From Acidobacteria bacterium AB60 (lineage in GTDB: Bacteria > Acidobacteriota > Terriglobia > Terriglobales > Acidobacteriaceae): a stretch of 64,000 nucleotides of DNA. Made by a program: the position numbers and the translations under genes. The stretch is taken from positions 992,001 to 1,056,000 of the forward strand of contig VANK01000001.1 in NCBI GenBank assembly GCA_008682415.1, given 5' to 3'. Under the pieces are notes generated by a model. The model worked only from the letters and a program-made list of their open reading frames with translations. It was not told where the DNA came from and ran no database searches. Positions 25,839 to 35,176 of this stretch are shown one piece after another. Position 1 is the stretch's first letter. Each line of letters begins with the position of its first letter.

Positions 25839-26444
25839 TCAATGATCGTTCCGGAAACCTTTCATGGCGTGATCGAAGATTGCATCAACATAGGCATTCG
25901 ACAACGGCCCGGTTCCCATCTGGAGACGGTAATAGATCGGCGCGTAAAGGAGATCGATCAGCGCGTCTGGATCTGCATCCGGCCGCAAGTAGCCCTGTCT
26001 CATCCCTTCGCGGAAATATTCGGCGGCCATCTTTCTCCTTGGCATCGTCCAACGATTACGAAGAGCCGCCGCCAGATCCGGGTCAAGCTGTGCGGCCCCA
26101 AGCAGCGCCCGAATCAGCACGCCGTCTTCGCCGCGAAACGCCTTTGCCATCGTGCGCATCTGGAGCCGAATGGTCTCAAGATAGTCTCCATCCGAAGGAA
26201 AGAGAGTGTTCGGATCGACCCTGGCGACGAAAGCGTCCATCACGATCGCTGCCTTGTTGGGCCATCGCCGATAGAGGGTCATTCGCCCGACGCCCGCCTC
26301 TGCTGCGATCGCGTCCATCGTCAGAGTGCCGAATCCGTCGGACAACACCAGTTTAGCCGCGGCAGCAAGGACCTTGCGATCTATCTTCGGACTTCTTGGC
26401 CTGCCGATGTTCAAGGCCTTCGGTTGTTTCTGCTGAGACAGCAT
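25839..26444 (-). CDS. TetR-family repressor 2
   Basis: A 201-residue regulator. The helix-turn-helix reads VLAAAAKLVLSDGFGTLTMD, then AIAAEAGVGRMTLYRRWPNK, and the C-terminal domain (LLGAAQLDPDLAAALRNRWT and beyond) is of the TetR_C_16-like type. The ATG at 26444 is preferred over a TTG three codons upstream. It is divergent from the SDR at 26570, with a strong inverted repeat between them, so it probably represses that SDR and itself. The inducer is unknown. Confidence 0.9.
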   Translation of the reverse strand: MLSQQKQPKALNIGRPRSPKIDRKVLAAAAKLVLSDGFGTLTMDAIAAEAGVGRMTLYRRWPNKAAIVMDAFVARVDPNTLFPSDGDYLETIRLQMRTMAKAFRGEDGVLIRALLGAAQLDPDLAAALRNRWTMPRRKMAAEYFREGMRQGYLRPDADPDALIDLLYAPIYYRLQMGTGPLSNAYVDAIFDHAMKGFRNDH

Positions 26445-26505
26445 AGCGATCAACCCTGAAACAGAATCTCTGAATCCATTGTTGCATGCGGGGAATCAGA
26501 TCAGT

Positions 26506-26531
26506 TGTGATACGGGATGTATCGTATCACA
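26506..26531. promoter_or_regulatory. Inverted repeat, candidate operator of TetR repressor 2
   Basis: Perfect 9-bp arms TGTGATACG and CGTATCACA are separated by 8 bases. A second, overlapping dyad (GATAC-N5-GTATC) shares the left arm. It lies about 40 bp from the start of the SDR gene and 60 bp from the TetR gene. Confidence 0.65.
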
Positions 26532-26569
26532 GCGGTTAACAATTCAAAGGGATCGAGAGGGTAATGATT

Positions 26570-27319
26570 ATGGGTAAGCTCACAGGAAAAGTCGCGCTGG
26601 TGACAGGTGCATCCAAGGGTATCGGTGCAGCCATCGCGGAGTCGCTTGGCGCTGCGGGAGCCGCGGTTGCGGTGAATTACGCATCGGACAAAGCGGGTGC
26701 GGAGCGCGTGGTGGAAAAGATCAAGAAGGCAGGCGGGAAAGCATTCGCAGTCCAGGGCAGCGTTGCGAAAAACGCCGATGTCGAACGCATTTTCACTGAA
26801 ACAGAGAAGACATTGGGCAAAGTGAATGTCCTGGTGAATAACGCCGGCGTGTATAAGTTCGCGCCGATCGAAGCATTCACTGATGAAGACTTCGATTGGA
26901 TGTTCAATACGAACGTGCGCGGTCTGCTGCGGACCACGCAGGAGGCGGTCAAGGCCTTCGGCGACAGCGGCGGCGTCATCATTAACACAGGTTCCGTCGT
27001 CAGCCACATGCACCCCGCGTACAGTTCGATCTATACGGCAACCAAAGGCGCCGTAGACACGATCACCGGTGTACTCGCCCGTGAACTGGGTCCGCGCGGC
27101 ATCCGGGTGAACTCAATCAATCCCGGCTTAGTGATGACGGAGGGCATTAAGACCATTGGAATGCACGAGGGTGAGTTCTACGAGAAGATCAAGGCTGACA
27201 CTCCGCTCGGTCGCGTCGGATCGCCCGACGACTACGGCGCGGTGGCCGTCTTCCTGGCTTCCGATGACTCGCACTGGGTCACCGGCGAGGCGTTGAAAGT
27301 GTCTGGCGGCAATCGTTGA
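26570..27319 (+). CDS. SDR-family oxidoreductase 2
   Basis: A 249-residue classical SDR. It has the cofactor loop TGASKGIGAAIAESLG, NNAG (VLVNNAGVY), catalytic Ser in NTGSVVSH, and YTATK as Tyr-x3-Lys. The C-terminus is SHWVTGEALKVSGGNR. The ATG at 26570 has a GAGAGGG site at a good distance; another ATG lies two codons earlier. It is similar to glucose/3-oxoacyl-type reductases. It is divergently transcribed from the TetR gene and followed after about 85 bases by a third SDR. Confidence 0.92.
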   Translation: MGKLTGKVALVTGASKGIGAAIAESLGAAGAAVAVNYASDKAGAERVVEKIKKAGGKAFAVQGSVAKNADVERIFTETEKTLGKVNVLVNNAGVYKFAPIEAFTDEDFDWMFNTNVRGLLRTTQEAVKAFGDSGGVIINTGSVVSHMHPAYSSIYTATKGAVDTITGVLARELGPRGIRVNSINPGLVMTEGIKTIGMHEGEFYEKIKADTPLGRVGSPDDYGAVAVFLASDDSHWVTGEALKVSGGNR

Positions 27320-27402
27320 GAGGTGTGCAACCGAGATGGGTGGGTGCACCTTCACCTGCTCAACTTTGCTTACACGCTTCCACAGCAGAAATGAGAAATC
27401 AA

Positions 27403-28149
27403 ATGGCAAATCAAGTCGTAATTGTTACGGGCGCTCTCGCAGGTATTGGCAGGGCTATCGCTGAAGCGTTTGCGAAGAATGGGGCAAGCGTCGTCGTCTC
27501 TGGACGCGATGAGGCCAGGGGGCACGCCTTAGAGAAGGATCTCAAGGAACTCGGCTCTGAAGCCACGTTCATTCGTGCGGACGTCCGGTACGACGATGAA
27601 GTCAAGAATCTAGTGGACGAGACAGTGAAAAAGTATGGTCGTCTTGATGTTGCCGTGAATAACGCCGGAACCGAAGGGAAACGAGGCCTCATCACCGATC
27701 AGACCGCAGAGACATACGCCGCTACGTTCGATACGAACGTTCTCGGCACGATGCTCAGCCTGAAGCACGAACTCCGCATTATGGCTACCCAGAAGTCAGG
27801 AAGCATCATCAATATATCTTCGACCATGGGCCGAGCGGGCGCCGCCGGCGCATCGCTCTATGTCGCGAGCAAACACGCTGTCGAAGGCCTGACCAAGTCG
27901 GCGGCTTTGGAGGGCGCGCCTTCGAATGTACGCGTGAACATCATTGCTCCGGGGGCAACGGATACCGACATGATCGGCCGGTTTGCGGGTTCCGACGAAG
28001 TCATGCAGCGAATGATCGACAGGGTGCCCCTAAAACGACTGGCGACTCCGCAGGAAGTTGCCAATGCAGTTCTCTTTATCGGGTCCGACAAAGCATCCTT
28101 CATCACTGGCGCGTCGCTTCTGGTAGATGGCGGCAAGCTTGCACAATAG
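27403..28149 (+). CDS. SDR-family oxidoreductase 3
   Basis: A 248-residue SDR with TGALAGIGRAIAEAFA, NNAG (VAVNNAGTE), catalytic Ser in NISSTMG and YVASK. The C-terminus is FITGASLLVDGGKLAQ. The frame is open further upstream, but the family match begins at MANQVVIVTG. An ATG four codons earlier (27391) is also possible; neither has a strong ribosome-binding site. It probably forms an operon with SDR 2 under TetR control. Confidence 0.9.
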   Translation: MANQVVIVTGALAGIGRAIAEAFAKNGASVVVSGRDEARGHALEKDLKELGSEATFIRADVRYDDEVKNLVDETVKKYGRLDVAVNNAGTEGKRGLITDQTAETYAATFDTNVLGTMLSLKHELRIMATQKSGSIINISSTMGRAGAAGASLYVASKHAVEGLTKSAALEGAPSNVRVNIIAPGATDTDMIGRFAGSDEVMQRMIDRVPLKRLATPQEVANAVLFIGSDKASFITGASLLVDGGKLAQ

Positions 28150-28240
28150 CGCTACCGGCCCGGCTGTCAACTTTGGTACATCGTTTCGACCGAATGATAG
28201 TCGGTGACGCGATCTGCTTCGAACTCGCATAGGAAAAATC

Positions 28241-29014
<774 letters not shown>

Positions 29015-29120
29015 GACACTGCCGCCGCAAAGCAGCAATCTGTTTGAAATCCCAGACAACTCCCTTACCCATGTCTATCAAAGATGATTGATCTTCCTGC
29101 AGCTGCGGGCGGAGGAGAGC

Positions 29121-30251
29121 ATGCAAAACGGAAGCGTGATACGGAGGTCTCGCAAGAAGCATTCGGACATTTGGCAGTTTCGCTGGTGGGAACGGACACA
29201 TGAAGGAAACAAAATCTACAGACGAAGAATGATCGGAACGACTGATCAGATCCCAGACTTCGAAGCTGCTCGCAAGGCGGCGCGCCTTCTTGTACCCGAC
29301 TTGAATGCGAAGTGCGCAACACTTGGAACCTCTTCGATGACCGTCGCTCAACTTTGTAGCCATTTTGATTCACGCGAGTTGTGCGTGGGCAACACGTGGC
29401 GCTGCTACTCGACCAAGAGCATCTATAAGGTGTACCTGAAGCGTTGGATCATCCCGCGATGGAATGATTACCTCTTGAGCGATATCAGGACTATCGAGGT
29501 CGAATCGTGGCTTCGCGGTCTTCCAGTCGCACGGAGCACTTGCGCAAAGATCCGCAACGTCATGTCGGTTCTCTTCAATCACGCGTGCCGGTACGAGTTC
29601 TTTGATCGCAATCCGATTAAGCTTGTCCGTCAGAGCTCGAAGCGGCGATCTCCACCGGTGGTACTGACTCCAGGGGAGATCAGAACGCTTTTGGAAGGAT
29701 TGAAACTCCGCGAGAGAACGCTGGTATTCATTGCTGCGTCCACCGGCATACGCCAAAGCGAATTGTTTGCTTTGAAGTGGAGCGATATCGATCTCTCCGC
29801 AGGAACGATGAACGTGGCCCGTTCTATCGTTCACGGATTTGTGGGACCCTGCAAAACCGAGTCATCACAAAAACCTGTTCCTCTCCACCCCTTGGTTTGT
29901 GATGCTCTCGTGAAATGGAGATCGCAATCGTCATATCGCAAACCGGGAGATTGGGCCTTTGCCAGCCGACACACCGATGGAAAGTTGCCGTATTGGGGAC
30001 AATCGATTCTGCACAAGTATCTAAGGCCGGCGGCACGGGAGCTTGGAATCGAGAAGCGTTTTGGGTGGCACACGTTCCGTCACACATACTCCACCCTTTT
30101 GAGGAGCGTTGGCACGGAGTTCAAAGTCATGCAGGAGCTTCTTCGGCACTCAACGATTCGATCGACGCTGGATGTCTACACCCAGGCCGTCACGTCCGCC
30201 AAACAGAGTGCCCAAGCCGCTGTGATGGCGCTGGTCTTTCCTTCTCAATGA
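29121..30251 (+). CDS. Tyrosine recombinase (phage-type integrase)
   Basis: A 376-residue integrase. The ATG at 29121 has GGAGG five bases upstream; a TTG 33 bases earlier is less likely. An N-terminal arm-binding or AP2-like part (DIWQFRWWE, RRRMIGTTDQIPDF) is followed by a SAM-like core domain and the catalytic domain. The catalytic residues are visible: Arg in TGIRQSELFALKW, His-x2-Arg in WHTFRHTYSTLL, His in LLRHSTIRSTLD and the Tyr nucleophile in DVYTQAV. It lies at the right edge of the island and points at a tRNA-Asp 3' half, as usual for integrases that insert at tRNA genes. It appears intact. Confidence 0.93.
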   Translation: MQNGSVIRRSRKKHSDIWQFRWWERTHEGNKIYRRRMIGTTDQIPDFEAARKAARLLVPDLNAKCATLGTSSMTVAQLCSHFDSRELCVGNTWRCYSTKSIYKVYLKRWIIPRWNDYLLSDIRTIEVESWLRGLPVARSTCAKIRNVMSVLFNHACRYEFFDRNPIKLVRQSSKRRSPPVVLTPGEIRTLLEGLKLRERTLVFIAASTGIRQSELFALKWSDIDLSAGTMNVARSIVHGFVGPCKTESSQKPVPLHPLVCDALVKWRSQSSYRKPGDWAFASRHTDGKLPYWGQSILHKYLRPAARELGIEKRFGWHTFRHTYSTLLRSVGTEFKVMQELLRHSTIRSTLDVYTQAVTSAKQSAQAAVMALVFPSQ

Positions 30252-30292
30252 ACTCAGCAAGTACGAACGATATATCAGGATGCGGCGGATTT

Positions 30293-30335
30293 TTGGGTGC
30301 AATTTGGGTGCAAAATGCACCCAATTTGCACCCAA
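30293..30335. repeat. 43-bp double palindrome after the integrase gene
   Basis: Two 20-base arms, each with two copies of TTGGGTGCA or its complement, meet around AAA with a single mismatch. It could be a strong terminator, or paired arm or core binding sites for the recombinase. A degraded likeness (GGGCACAAAAATGGGCAC) lies at about 11388-11405 at the left end. Confidence 0.7.
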
Positions 30336-30385
30336 TTCCGCTAGTTTTCACCGCCAAAATCATCCCGCAACTCTTTTGGAATGTA

Positions 30386-30430
30386 TGGCGGGGACGACGG
30401 GGCTCGAACCCGCGACCTCTGCCGTGACAG
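30386..30430 (-). other. 3' half of a tRNA-Asp(GTC) gene, candidate attR
   Basis: On the minus strand it reads CTGTCACGGCAG (anticodon GTC and 3' anticodon stem), a T-arm with GGTTCGAGCCC and an acceptor end GTCCCCGCCA. The sequence stops being tRNA-like at the 5' side of the anticodon loop. This is the classic crossover point of tRNA-directed integrases. Confidence 0.75.
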
Positions 30431-30548
30431 TAACTTATTGGAATCAGGGGGAACGGATGGCTCCTTTCAGCGCCCTGAGAAACAGTTGGGAACCCTTATT
30501 GCACCCTTATCGCACCCACGACCTCTGCCCTGTAGACCTCTGCCCAAA
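30409..30548. repeat. Right imperfect direct repeat
   Basis: Counterpart of 11436-11590, with the same ordered blocks, including ACGGATGGCTCCTTT at 30453-30467 and ACCTCTGCCCAAA near 30534-30546. Confidence 0.75.
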
Positions 30549-30577
30549 TCCGATTTGGTGAATCGATGAGCCTGATT

Positions 30578-31495
30578 TTATGGACGAACGCGGAGGATCG
30601 TCTTTCCGCTAATTCGCTCGGTCCGGTTGAAAGCCTCAACAGCATCGTCAAGGGCAGCCACGTTGCCAATGTTTGTCCGCAGTCGCCCCCGCCGTACCCG
30701 TTGGACGAGCTCACTCAGTTGGGCGCGATCGGGCTCGACTACGAAGTCGACAGCCCGCCCGGCAGCGGGCCGCGCCTCGGTCGGGCCAGTGATCGTCACC
30801 AGCGTTCCCCCGGCGCGAATCACGCCCGCAGACCGCTTCACGATGTCGCCACCGATGACGTCGAAAACCAGATCGACTTCGCCGACGCTTTCCAGGGCGT
30901 CGTTATCGAGATCGACGAACTCCTGTGCACCGAAGTCGAGAGCCGTCTGACGGGCGCCAGCACGCCCAGTGCCGATGACGTACGCGCCTGCCTCACGCGC
31001 GAGCTGGCTCGCCATTGAACCGACTACGCCGGCCGCACCGTGCACGAGGACGCTCTGTCCCGCCTTAAGGCAGCCATGCTCGAACAGCCCCTGCCACGCG
31101 GTAAGGCCCGGCATCACTAGGGCAGCACCCACCGTGAAGTCGACGTCGCCTGGCAGCGGTGCGAGGTTGCGTGCCTCGACGGCGACATACTCCGCCAATG
31201 TGCCGTCGCGATACCAATCGGTGAGGCCGAACACCCGCTGTCCAATCGACAAACCGGTTGTGCCATAACCTAGGGCGGTGACTACTCCGGCCAGTTCGTG
31301 CCCGGGGATGGATGGCGTCCGATCACGGCCGGCGCGATCGATCCAGGTCGAAGGCCACGTCAGCTCATCCCCGGTGAATCCGCCCGCATGGATCTGAACA
31401 ACGACGTCGTTTATCACAGCCTGCGGTTCTGGTCGCTCCACCAGTTTCACCCCGGTTGTTCCCCCAGCCTTGTCCGTAGCCACTATCGCCCTCAC
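30578..31495 (-). CDS. Quinone-oxidoreductase-like MDR enzyme
   Basis: A 305-residue medium-chain reductase without the structural-zinc cysteine cluster. The GroES-like part has PSIPGHELAGVV, and the Rossmann part has VLVHGAAGVVGSMASQLARE followed by GAYVIGTGRAGA. The C-terminal segment VEAFNRTERISGKTILRVRP is typical of zinc-independent NADPH:quinone reductases. It probably reduces quinones or activated alkenes with NADPH in the cytosol. The gene lies just outside the right repeat of the island and is transcribed toward it. Confidence 0.92.
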   Translation of the reverse strand: MRAIVATDKAGGTTGVKLVERPEPQAVINDVVVQIHAGGFTGDELTWPSTWIDRAGRDRTPSIPGHELAGVVTALGYGTTGLSIGQRVFGLTDWYRDGTLAEYVAVEARNLAPLPGDVDFTVGAALVMPGLTAWQGLFEHGCLKAGQSVLVHGAAGVVGSMASQLAREAGAYVIGTGRAGARQTALDFGAQEFVDLDNDALESVGEVDLVFDVIGGDIVKRSAGVIRAGGTLVTITGPTEARPAAGRAVDFVVEPDRAQLSELVQRVRRGRLRTNIGNVAALDDAVEAFNRTERISGKTILRVRP

Positions 31496-31506
31496 AAGTC
31501 GTCTCC

Positions 31507-32073
31507 TTGGTTAGGTTTCTTGCAGTGCATTCGAGAGGAACGAATCGGAGCCCTTCGGCACGCAATAGAGATCAGATCATATTCGAACCAGCGCAACCCG
31601 ATCTATTTGATTGCGGAAGAATCGTTCTTCAGGCCAGAGAACAGAGCGGTCGAGGAGAAGAGTCTGTGCCCCTCTTTGAGCGAGCAATCGGTATCCGTGA
31701 TCGTCTCGCCCAGAAATACCCCGAGGTCTATACGCCGGTCCTGGCCATGACCGTCAACGATGTTGCCGCTCATTATCAGCGATACGGGCTCTACGAGGAT
31801 GGGTTGAAGTGGTGCCAGACAGCCGAATCCCTCATGCGCTCGCTTTGGGACGCGAATCCCGGAATGCATGGAGACACAATAGCCCGTGTCATGGGCCTTA
31901 AGGCTAAGCTCTGGCTCCAGACACAACGCCCCACAAACCAGGCCTGCGCGTTTCTCCGCGAGGGTATGACAATGGCGATTGAACCCGGTCTGCGCAGAAC
32001 CATTCAGTCGGTGATTCAGCAGTTCTGTGAAGAATCCGCTCCACCGGGTCCACAGAGACCAAGTCCTGAGTGA
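31507..32073 (+). CDS. TPR-like protein, possibly a truncated remnant
   Basis: A 188-residue frame. From about residue 50 it reads as helical repeats: ESVPLFERAIGIRDRLAQKY, then GLYEDGLKWCQTAESLMRSL. This resembles the TPR tail of larger acidobacterial kinase or regulator proteins. The first 40 residues (RGTNRSPSARNRDQ and so on) look unnatural, and no ribosome-binding site is seen at the start, which lies 11 bases from the divergent MDR gene. It is probably the 3' end of a broken gene. The next 250 bases hold no gene beyond a short signal-peptide-like scrap near 32178. Confidence 0.45.
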   Translation: MVRFLAVHSRGTNRSPSARNRDQIIFEPAQPDLFDCGRIVLQAREQSGRGEESVPLFERAIGIRDRLAQKYPEVYTPVLAMTVNDVAAHYQRYGLYEDGLKWCQTAESLMRSLWDANPGMHGDTIARVMGLKAKLWLQTQRPTNQACAFLREGMTMAIEPGLRRTIQSVIQQFCEESAPPGPQRPSPE

Positions 32074-32321
32074 GCCCCCTTTTCCGGTTGCTACCGGAAC
32101 CTATCAACTGTCAGTTGATGGAATAGCGATTGGAAATCCCAAGGCGATCAGCGTCTCGATCCACCAGACACGCTTCAATGAGTGCCATGCTCGGGACCGG
32201 ACTCAGCGCATTTGCGCAGGCTGCGCCCACACAATGAATGGGCGCCAAAGCTCACCCTGTCAGATCGTCACTACCCTTCGTTTCATCGGGTTATCTCTTG
32301 GAATCCTTGTGATGCTGTTAG

Positions 32322-33338
32322 TTACTCCGAAGCGTGCCGTTGGATAAGTTGAGCCACAGCATCGGGCTGCTCGTCGGCAACAAAATGTGCGCTGTTCTCG
32401 ATGACTTCGATCTCAACGCTTGCGCACCCATGCGCCCGCAGCGCGTTGGCGAAGCTTGGCATGAGAGTCTCGAAAGGCGAGTTTTTTCCTGGAGCCAGCA
32501 GCAGTGGTACGCTGAGGGCGCCTCGTTGCGTCGCATTGAATTTCTCATCCGCCGGAAAGGCCCGATAGATCTCCAGCGCTGGACGCAAGTGTTCAGGAGC
32601 GGCATAGGCTCGGGCGTCGCGCGCGACATCCTCATCGCTAAAGGTTTCGGGATCAAGAAAATGGCGCAAATAGATGGCTTCGCGGCCCGCAAGGAGTTGT
32701 TCCGGCAGGCCCGGCGTTTGCTGAAAACTGATATGCCAGGTGATGGGATTCGCTTTGATCGCATCCCACGGCCCAAGGCCGGGCAGAGGCGTGTCAAGCA
32801 TCATCGCTCCTCGGATCGTCTCCGAATAACGCCTGGCGAAGGCATATGCAACCATACCTCCGATATCGTGCCCGACTATGTAAACGTGCTCCAAATGCAG
32901 TCGTTCGGCAAGTTGGTGAACGTCCTCTGCCATATTCGCAGCGTCGTACCCACCAACTGTGGCAGCCGAGCCGCCTATGCCGCGCAGGTCCACCGCCACC
33001 ACGGTGAACCGCTTCGCCAACGGCGGCATGACGCGGTGATACGCGTACCAATCTTCGGGAAAACCCTGCAGCAATAAGATGGCGGGTCCGGTGCCGCCGC
33101 GCACGTAGTGCAGGGTTGTTCCGTTCACTTGTGCGGTATCGGAGACGGAATCACTTCCCAGCGCCGCTACCTCAAGGTCAGTCATCTGCAGGGGCGCTGA
33201 TTGGCCATGAATGGCGACGCATGCGGCCGCTACAAAAATCACCAGCGCATTCCATGTCCCCGGTCCGTAATTCTTCGCGAACCGGAAGCCGCTTTTCCGG
33301 CCTGGAACTCTGGAGCATTGCGCCGCGCCGCTTGTCAT
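32322..33338 (-). CDS. Epoxide-hydrolase-like alpha/beta hydrolase, exported
   Basis: A 338-residue protein. An N-terminal hydrophobic span (about 25-45, NALVIFVAAACVAIHGQSA) suggests export or membrane anchoring. The hydrolase core has GGTGPAILLLQGFPEDWYAY (the HG-x-P-like oxyanion turn, here QGFPE) and VAVDLRGIGGS. The nucleophile elbow is IVGHDIGGMVAYAFA, with Asp rather than Ser, as in epoxide hydrolases and haloalkane dehalogenases. Catalytic His is in IENSAHFVADEQP. The lid segment with ITWHISFQQTPGLPEQLL favours epoxide hydrolase. The ATG at 33338 is used; a TTG lies 15 bases upstream. Confidence 0.85.
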   Translation of the reverse strand: MTSGAAQCSRVPGRKSGFRFAKNYGPGTWNALVIFVAAACVAIHGQSAPLQMTDLEVAALGSDSVSDTAQVNGTTLHYVRGGTGPAILLLQGFPEDWYAYHRVMPPLAKRFTVVAVDLRGIGGSAATVGGYDAANMAEDVHQLAERLHLEHVYIVGHDIGGMVAYAFARRYSETIRGAMMLDTPLPGLGPWDAIKANPITWHISFQQTPGLPEQLLAGREAIYLRHFLDPETFSDEDVARDARAYAAPEHLRPALEIYRAFPADEKFNATQRGALSVPLLLAPGKNSPFETLMPSFANALRAHGCASVEIEVIENSAHFVADEQPDAVAQLIQRHASE

Positions 33339-33385
33339 CGTGAAGTCTCGCAATTGGTATCGGCGGCGGGGTCATTGAAAAAGCC

Positions 33386-33413
33386 GTGAGGCGTGCGGTT
33401 TAACACGCCTCAC
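33386..33413 (-). terminator. Terminator of the HAF-repeat gene
   Basis: A 10-bp stem (GTGAGGCGTG / CACGCCTCAC) with an 8-base loop is followed on the minus strand by GGCTTTTTC, a good Rho-independent signal downstream of the minus-strand gene ending at 33499. Confidence 0.75.
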
Positions 33414-33498
33414 TGGCTCATCTTCTCAACCGCGGTTGCCGTGTGTGCGGAATTGAAAGCAGCAGAAATCAGGAACATGTGCAAGGGATCGAACGTCC

Positions 33499-34776
33499 CT
33501 ATTTCTGGAGTAGGGTGGGGACAAGTTTCGGCAAATGGTGGATGCAAACACCGGCGGGCAAAATGGATGCCGGGTGTGTACGGGCGACATCTGCGGCCGA
33601 CTCGCCTATGCTTTCCTCGACAGGTGTCAACAGAATGGCATGGATCTTGCCCGCATCCGGCCCGCTCATCACAGTTCCCATGCCTGAGATTTGTCCGCGC
33701 TCATTGATGTTGCTGGCCGCGATTATGAAGAGGTTGGAATCCTTGGAAATTAAAGAGTTAAGGTCGGTCAACACACCGTCTTGCCAAATGAAGCCATGGG
33801 ACCAGCCCTGGGAGTTGAATGTGCTTCCCACCACCTGGGTCCGGTTGTTGATGCCAGTGGCAAAGGCGGCACCATCTCCCGGCAGAATGCCGAGGCTTGT
33901 GGGTGCGCCGCGTGCGCCGTCCAGCCAAACAGTGGGAAAGATGGTTGTGCGGTCCGGGCTCGTGACATACCCAACAGCCTGGCCGTGGTCATTGATGGCA
34001 TAGGCGTCATTTCCAGTGGGTCCAAGGCCTGGAAGCTCGACGGCAGTGTCGTTCTCCCACAATACCGCGTGGATCGCTATGTTGGAGCAGGTTCCCGAGG
34101 AGCCTACGGCCTGGCCTCGATCGTTGATGCCTTGGACGAAGCCGTCTGGGTCTCGATCCACCGTTGGAAGAGTTCGGACTTCGCCTCTATCCCAGAGCAC
34201 CGGCGAAATAATCTTTCCAGGCTTGCTGGGGGGGCATCCGGGGTCCTGGACCTTCGTTTCTGCAATGCCCACGATCTGTCCGTGGTTATTGATAGCACTG
34301 GCCTGCCCGTTATTTCCGCCCAGCGTTGGGAGAGCCACGATGTGTCCGTGTCGCCAAAGAAACGGAAGACATGTACGGTTTGTGTGGAAGCCGCAAAAGT
34401 CTTCACCGTCTGGATCTGGAACAGATGTTTCGGCCATACCGACAGCTTCCCCACGATCATTGATCCCGCCATAGTTGGTCCAGCTGTTCTTTCCTCCAAG
34501 CGTGCCGAGGTCGATGTTGGTTCCGTAGATGCTTATTACCGCGCGGCCACTCAAAATGGTCGTGGAGGTCGAAGTGATGGGGGGGGTTAAAACCCCATCC
34601 ATGTTCTCTGCCCAGCCCAGATTATTGAGGCCCATGACCATGTTGAAGTTGTCCGAGTTCTTGTTAGCGCCCAAATCGGTAATCTTGTAGTTCTGTTGAG
34701 CGAACGCACTGCCGGAGCAGGCCAGAGCAATGGTCGTAACCGGCGGTATCCATAACTTTCCCAACTGCCTGAACAT
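33499..34776 (-). CDS. Exported HAF-repeat protein
   Basis: A 425-residue protein with a signal peptide (IPPVTTIALACSGSAFAQQ). At least six repeats follow, each with an INxxGQxVG core: GGINDRGEAVGMAE, SAINNHGQIVGIAE, QGINDRGQAVGSSG, YAINDHGQAVGYVT, TGINNRTQVVGSTF and SNINERGQISGMGT. Each is paired with an HAxLW-type strand. These are extracellular HAF repeats, usually forming beta-propeller-like folds of unknown role. The ATG at 34776 has GAGGGAG 8 bases upstream. The gene is single and ends in a clear terminator. Confidence 0.88.
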   Translation of the reverse strand: MFRQLGKLWIPPVTTIALACSGSAFAQQNYKITDLGANKNSDNFNMVMGLNNLGWAENMDGVLTPPITSTSTTILSGRAVISIYGTNIDLGTLGGKNSWTNYGGINDRGEAVGMAETSVPDPDGEDFCGFHTNRTCLPFLWRHGHIVALPTLGGNNGQASAINNHGQIVGIAETKVQDPGCPPSKPGKIISPVLWDRGEVRTLPTVDRDPDGFVQGINDRGQAVGSSGTCSNIAIHAVLWENDTAVELPGLGPTGNDAYAINDHGQAVGYVTSPDRTTIFPTVWLDGARGAPTSLGILPGDGAAFATGINNRTQVVGSTFNSQGWSHGFIWQDGVLTDLNSLISKDSNLFIIAASNINERGQISGMGTVMSGPDAGKIHAILLTPVEESIGESAADVARTHPASILPAGVCIHHLPKLVPTLLQK

Positions 34777-34782
34777 GTTCAA

Positions 34783-35176
34783 ATCTCCCTCTTTCCTCGG
34801 TAAAGTCCGAGTGCCGGGATGACAGGCGATCTAACTCAGATGTCACTCGGCGCTCTGACAGTTAGCGTGCATTTGACGGCAGAAGTGGCGCACAACCTCA
34901 TCAATCACTTCGGAGTGAGAACTGCATAGTGGTGTTCCACATTCACAACCATCGCGTCGGGCTGCGGGCTCAACACCTCAATGCCCGAAAACGAGTGGCG
35001 AACCAACATCCTCGTTCACCTATCCCAAGACGGCGGGAGCGACCGTTTCTCGTGTTCAGAACCTAGCTCAACGGAGTGGATAAGCCAGCCCTAATCTGCT
35101 GGGCGTTCGAGAAATGCGATGAGCCGAGGGTTTCGTGCGCCCAGCCGCGGAATGGCGATTCGGAGCGTAGGCTAGA
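34783..35176. other. Intergenic region, no gene recognised
   Basis: Short frames on both strands lack family resemblance and ribosome-binding sites. It presumably holds the divergent promoters of the HAF-repeat gene and the LytS-type kinase gene. Confidence 0.5.

Noticed and set aside
29915..30427. Frames ending RRGSNPRPLP and GLEPATSAVT near the integrase
   Set aside because: Spurious translations across the tRNA-Asp half and the antisense or shifted frame of the integrase.
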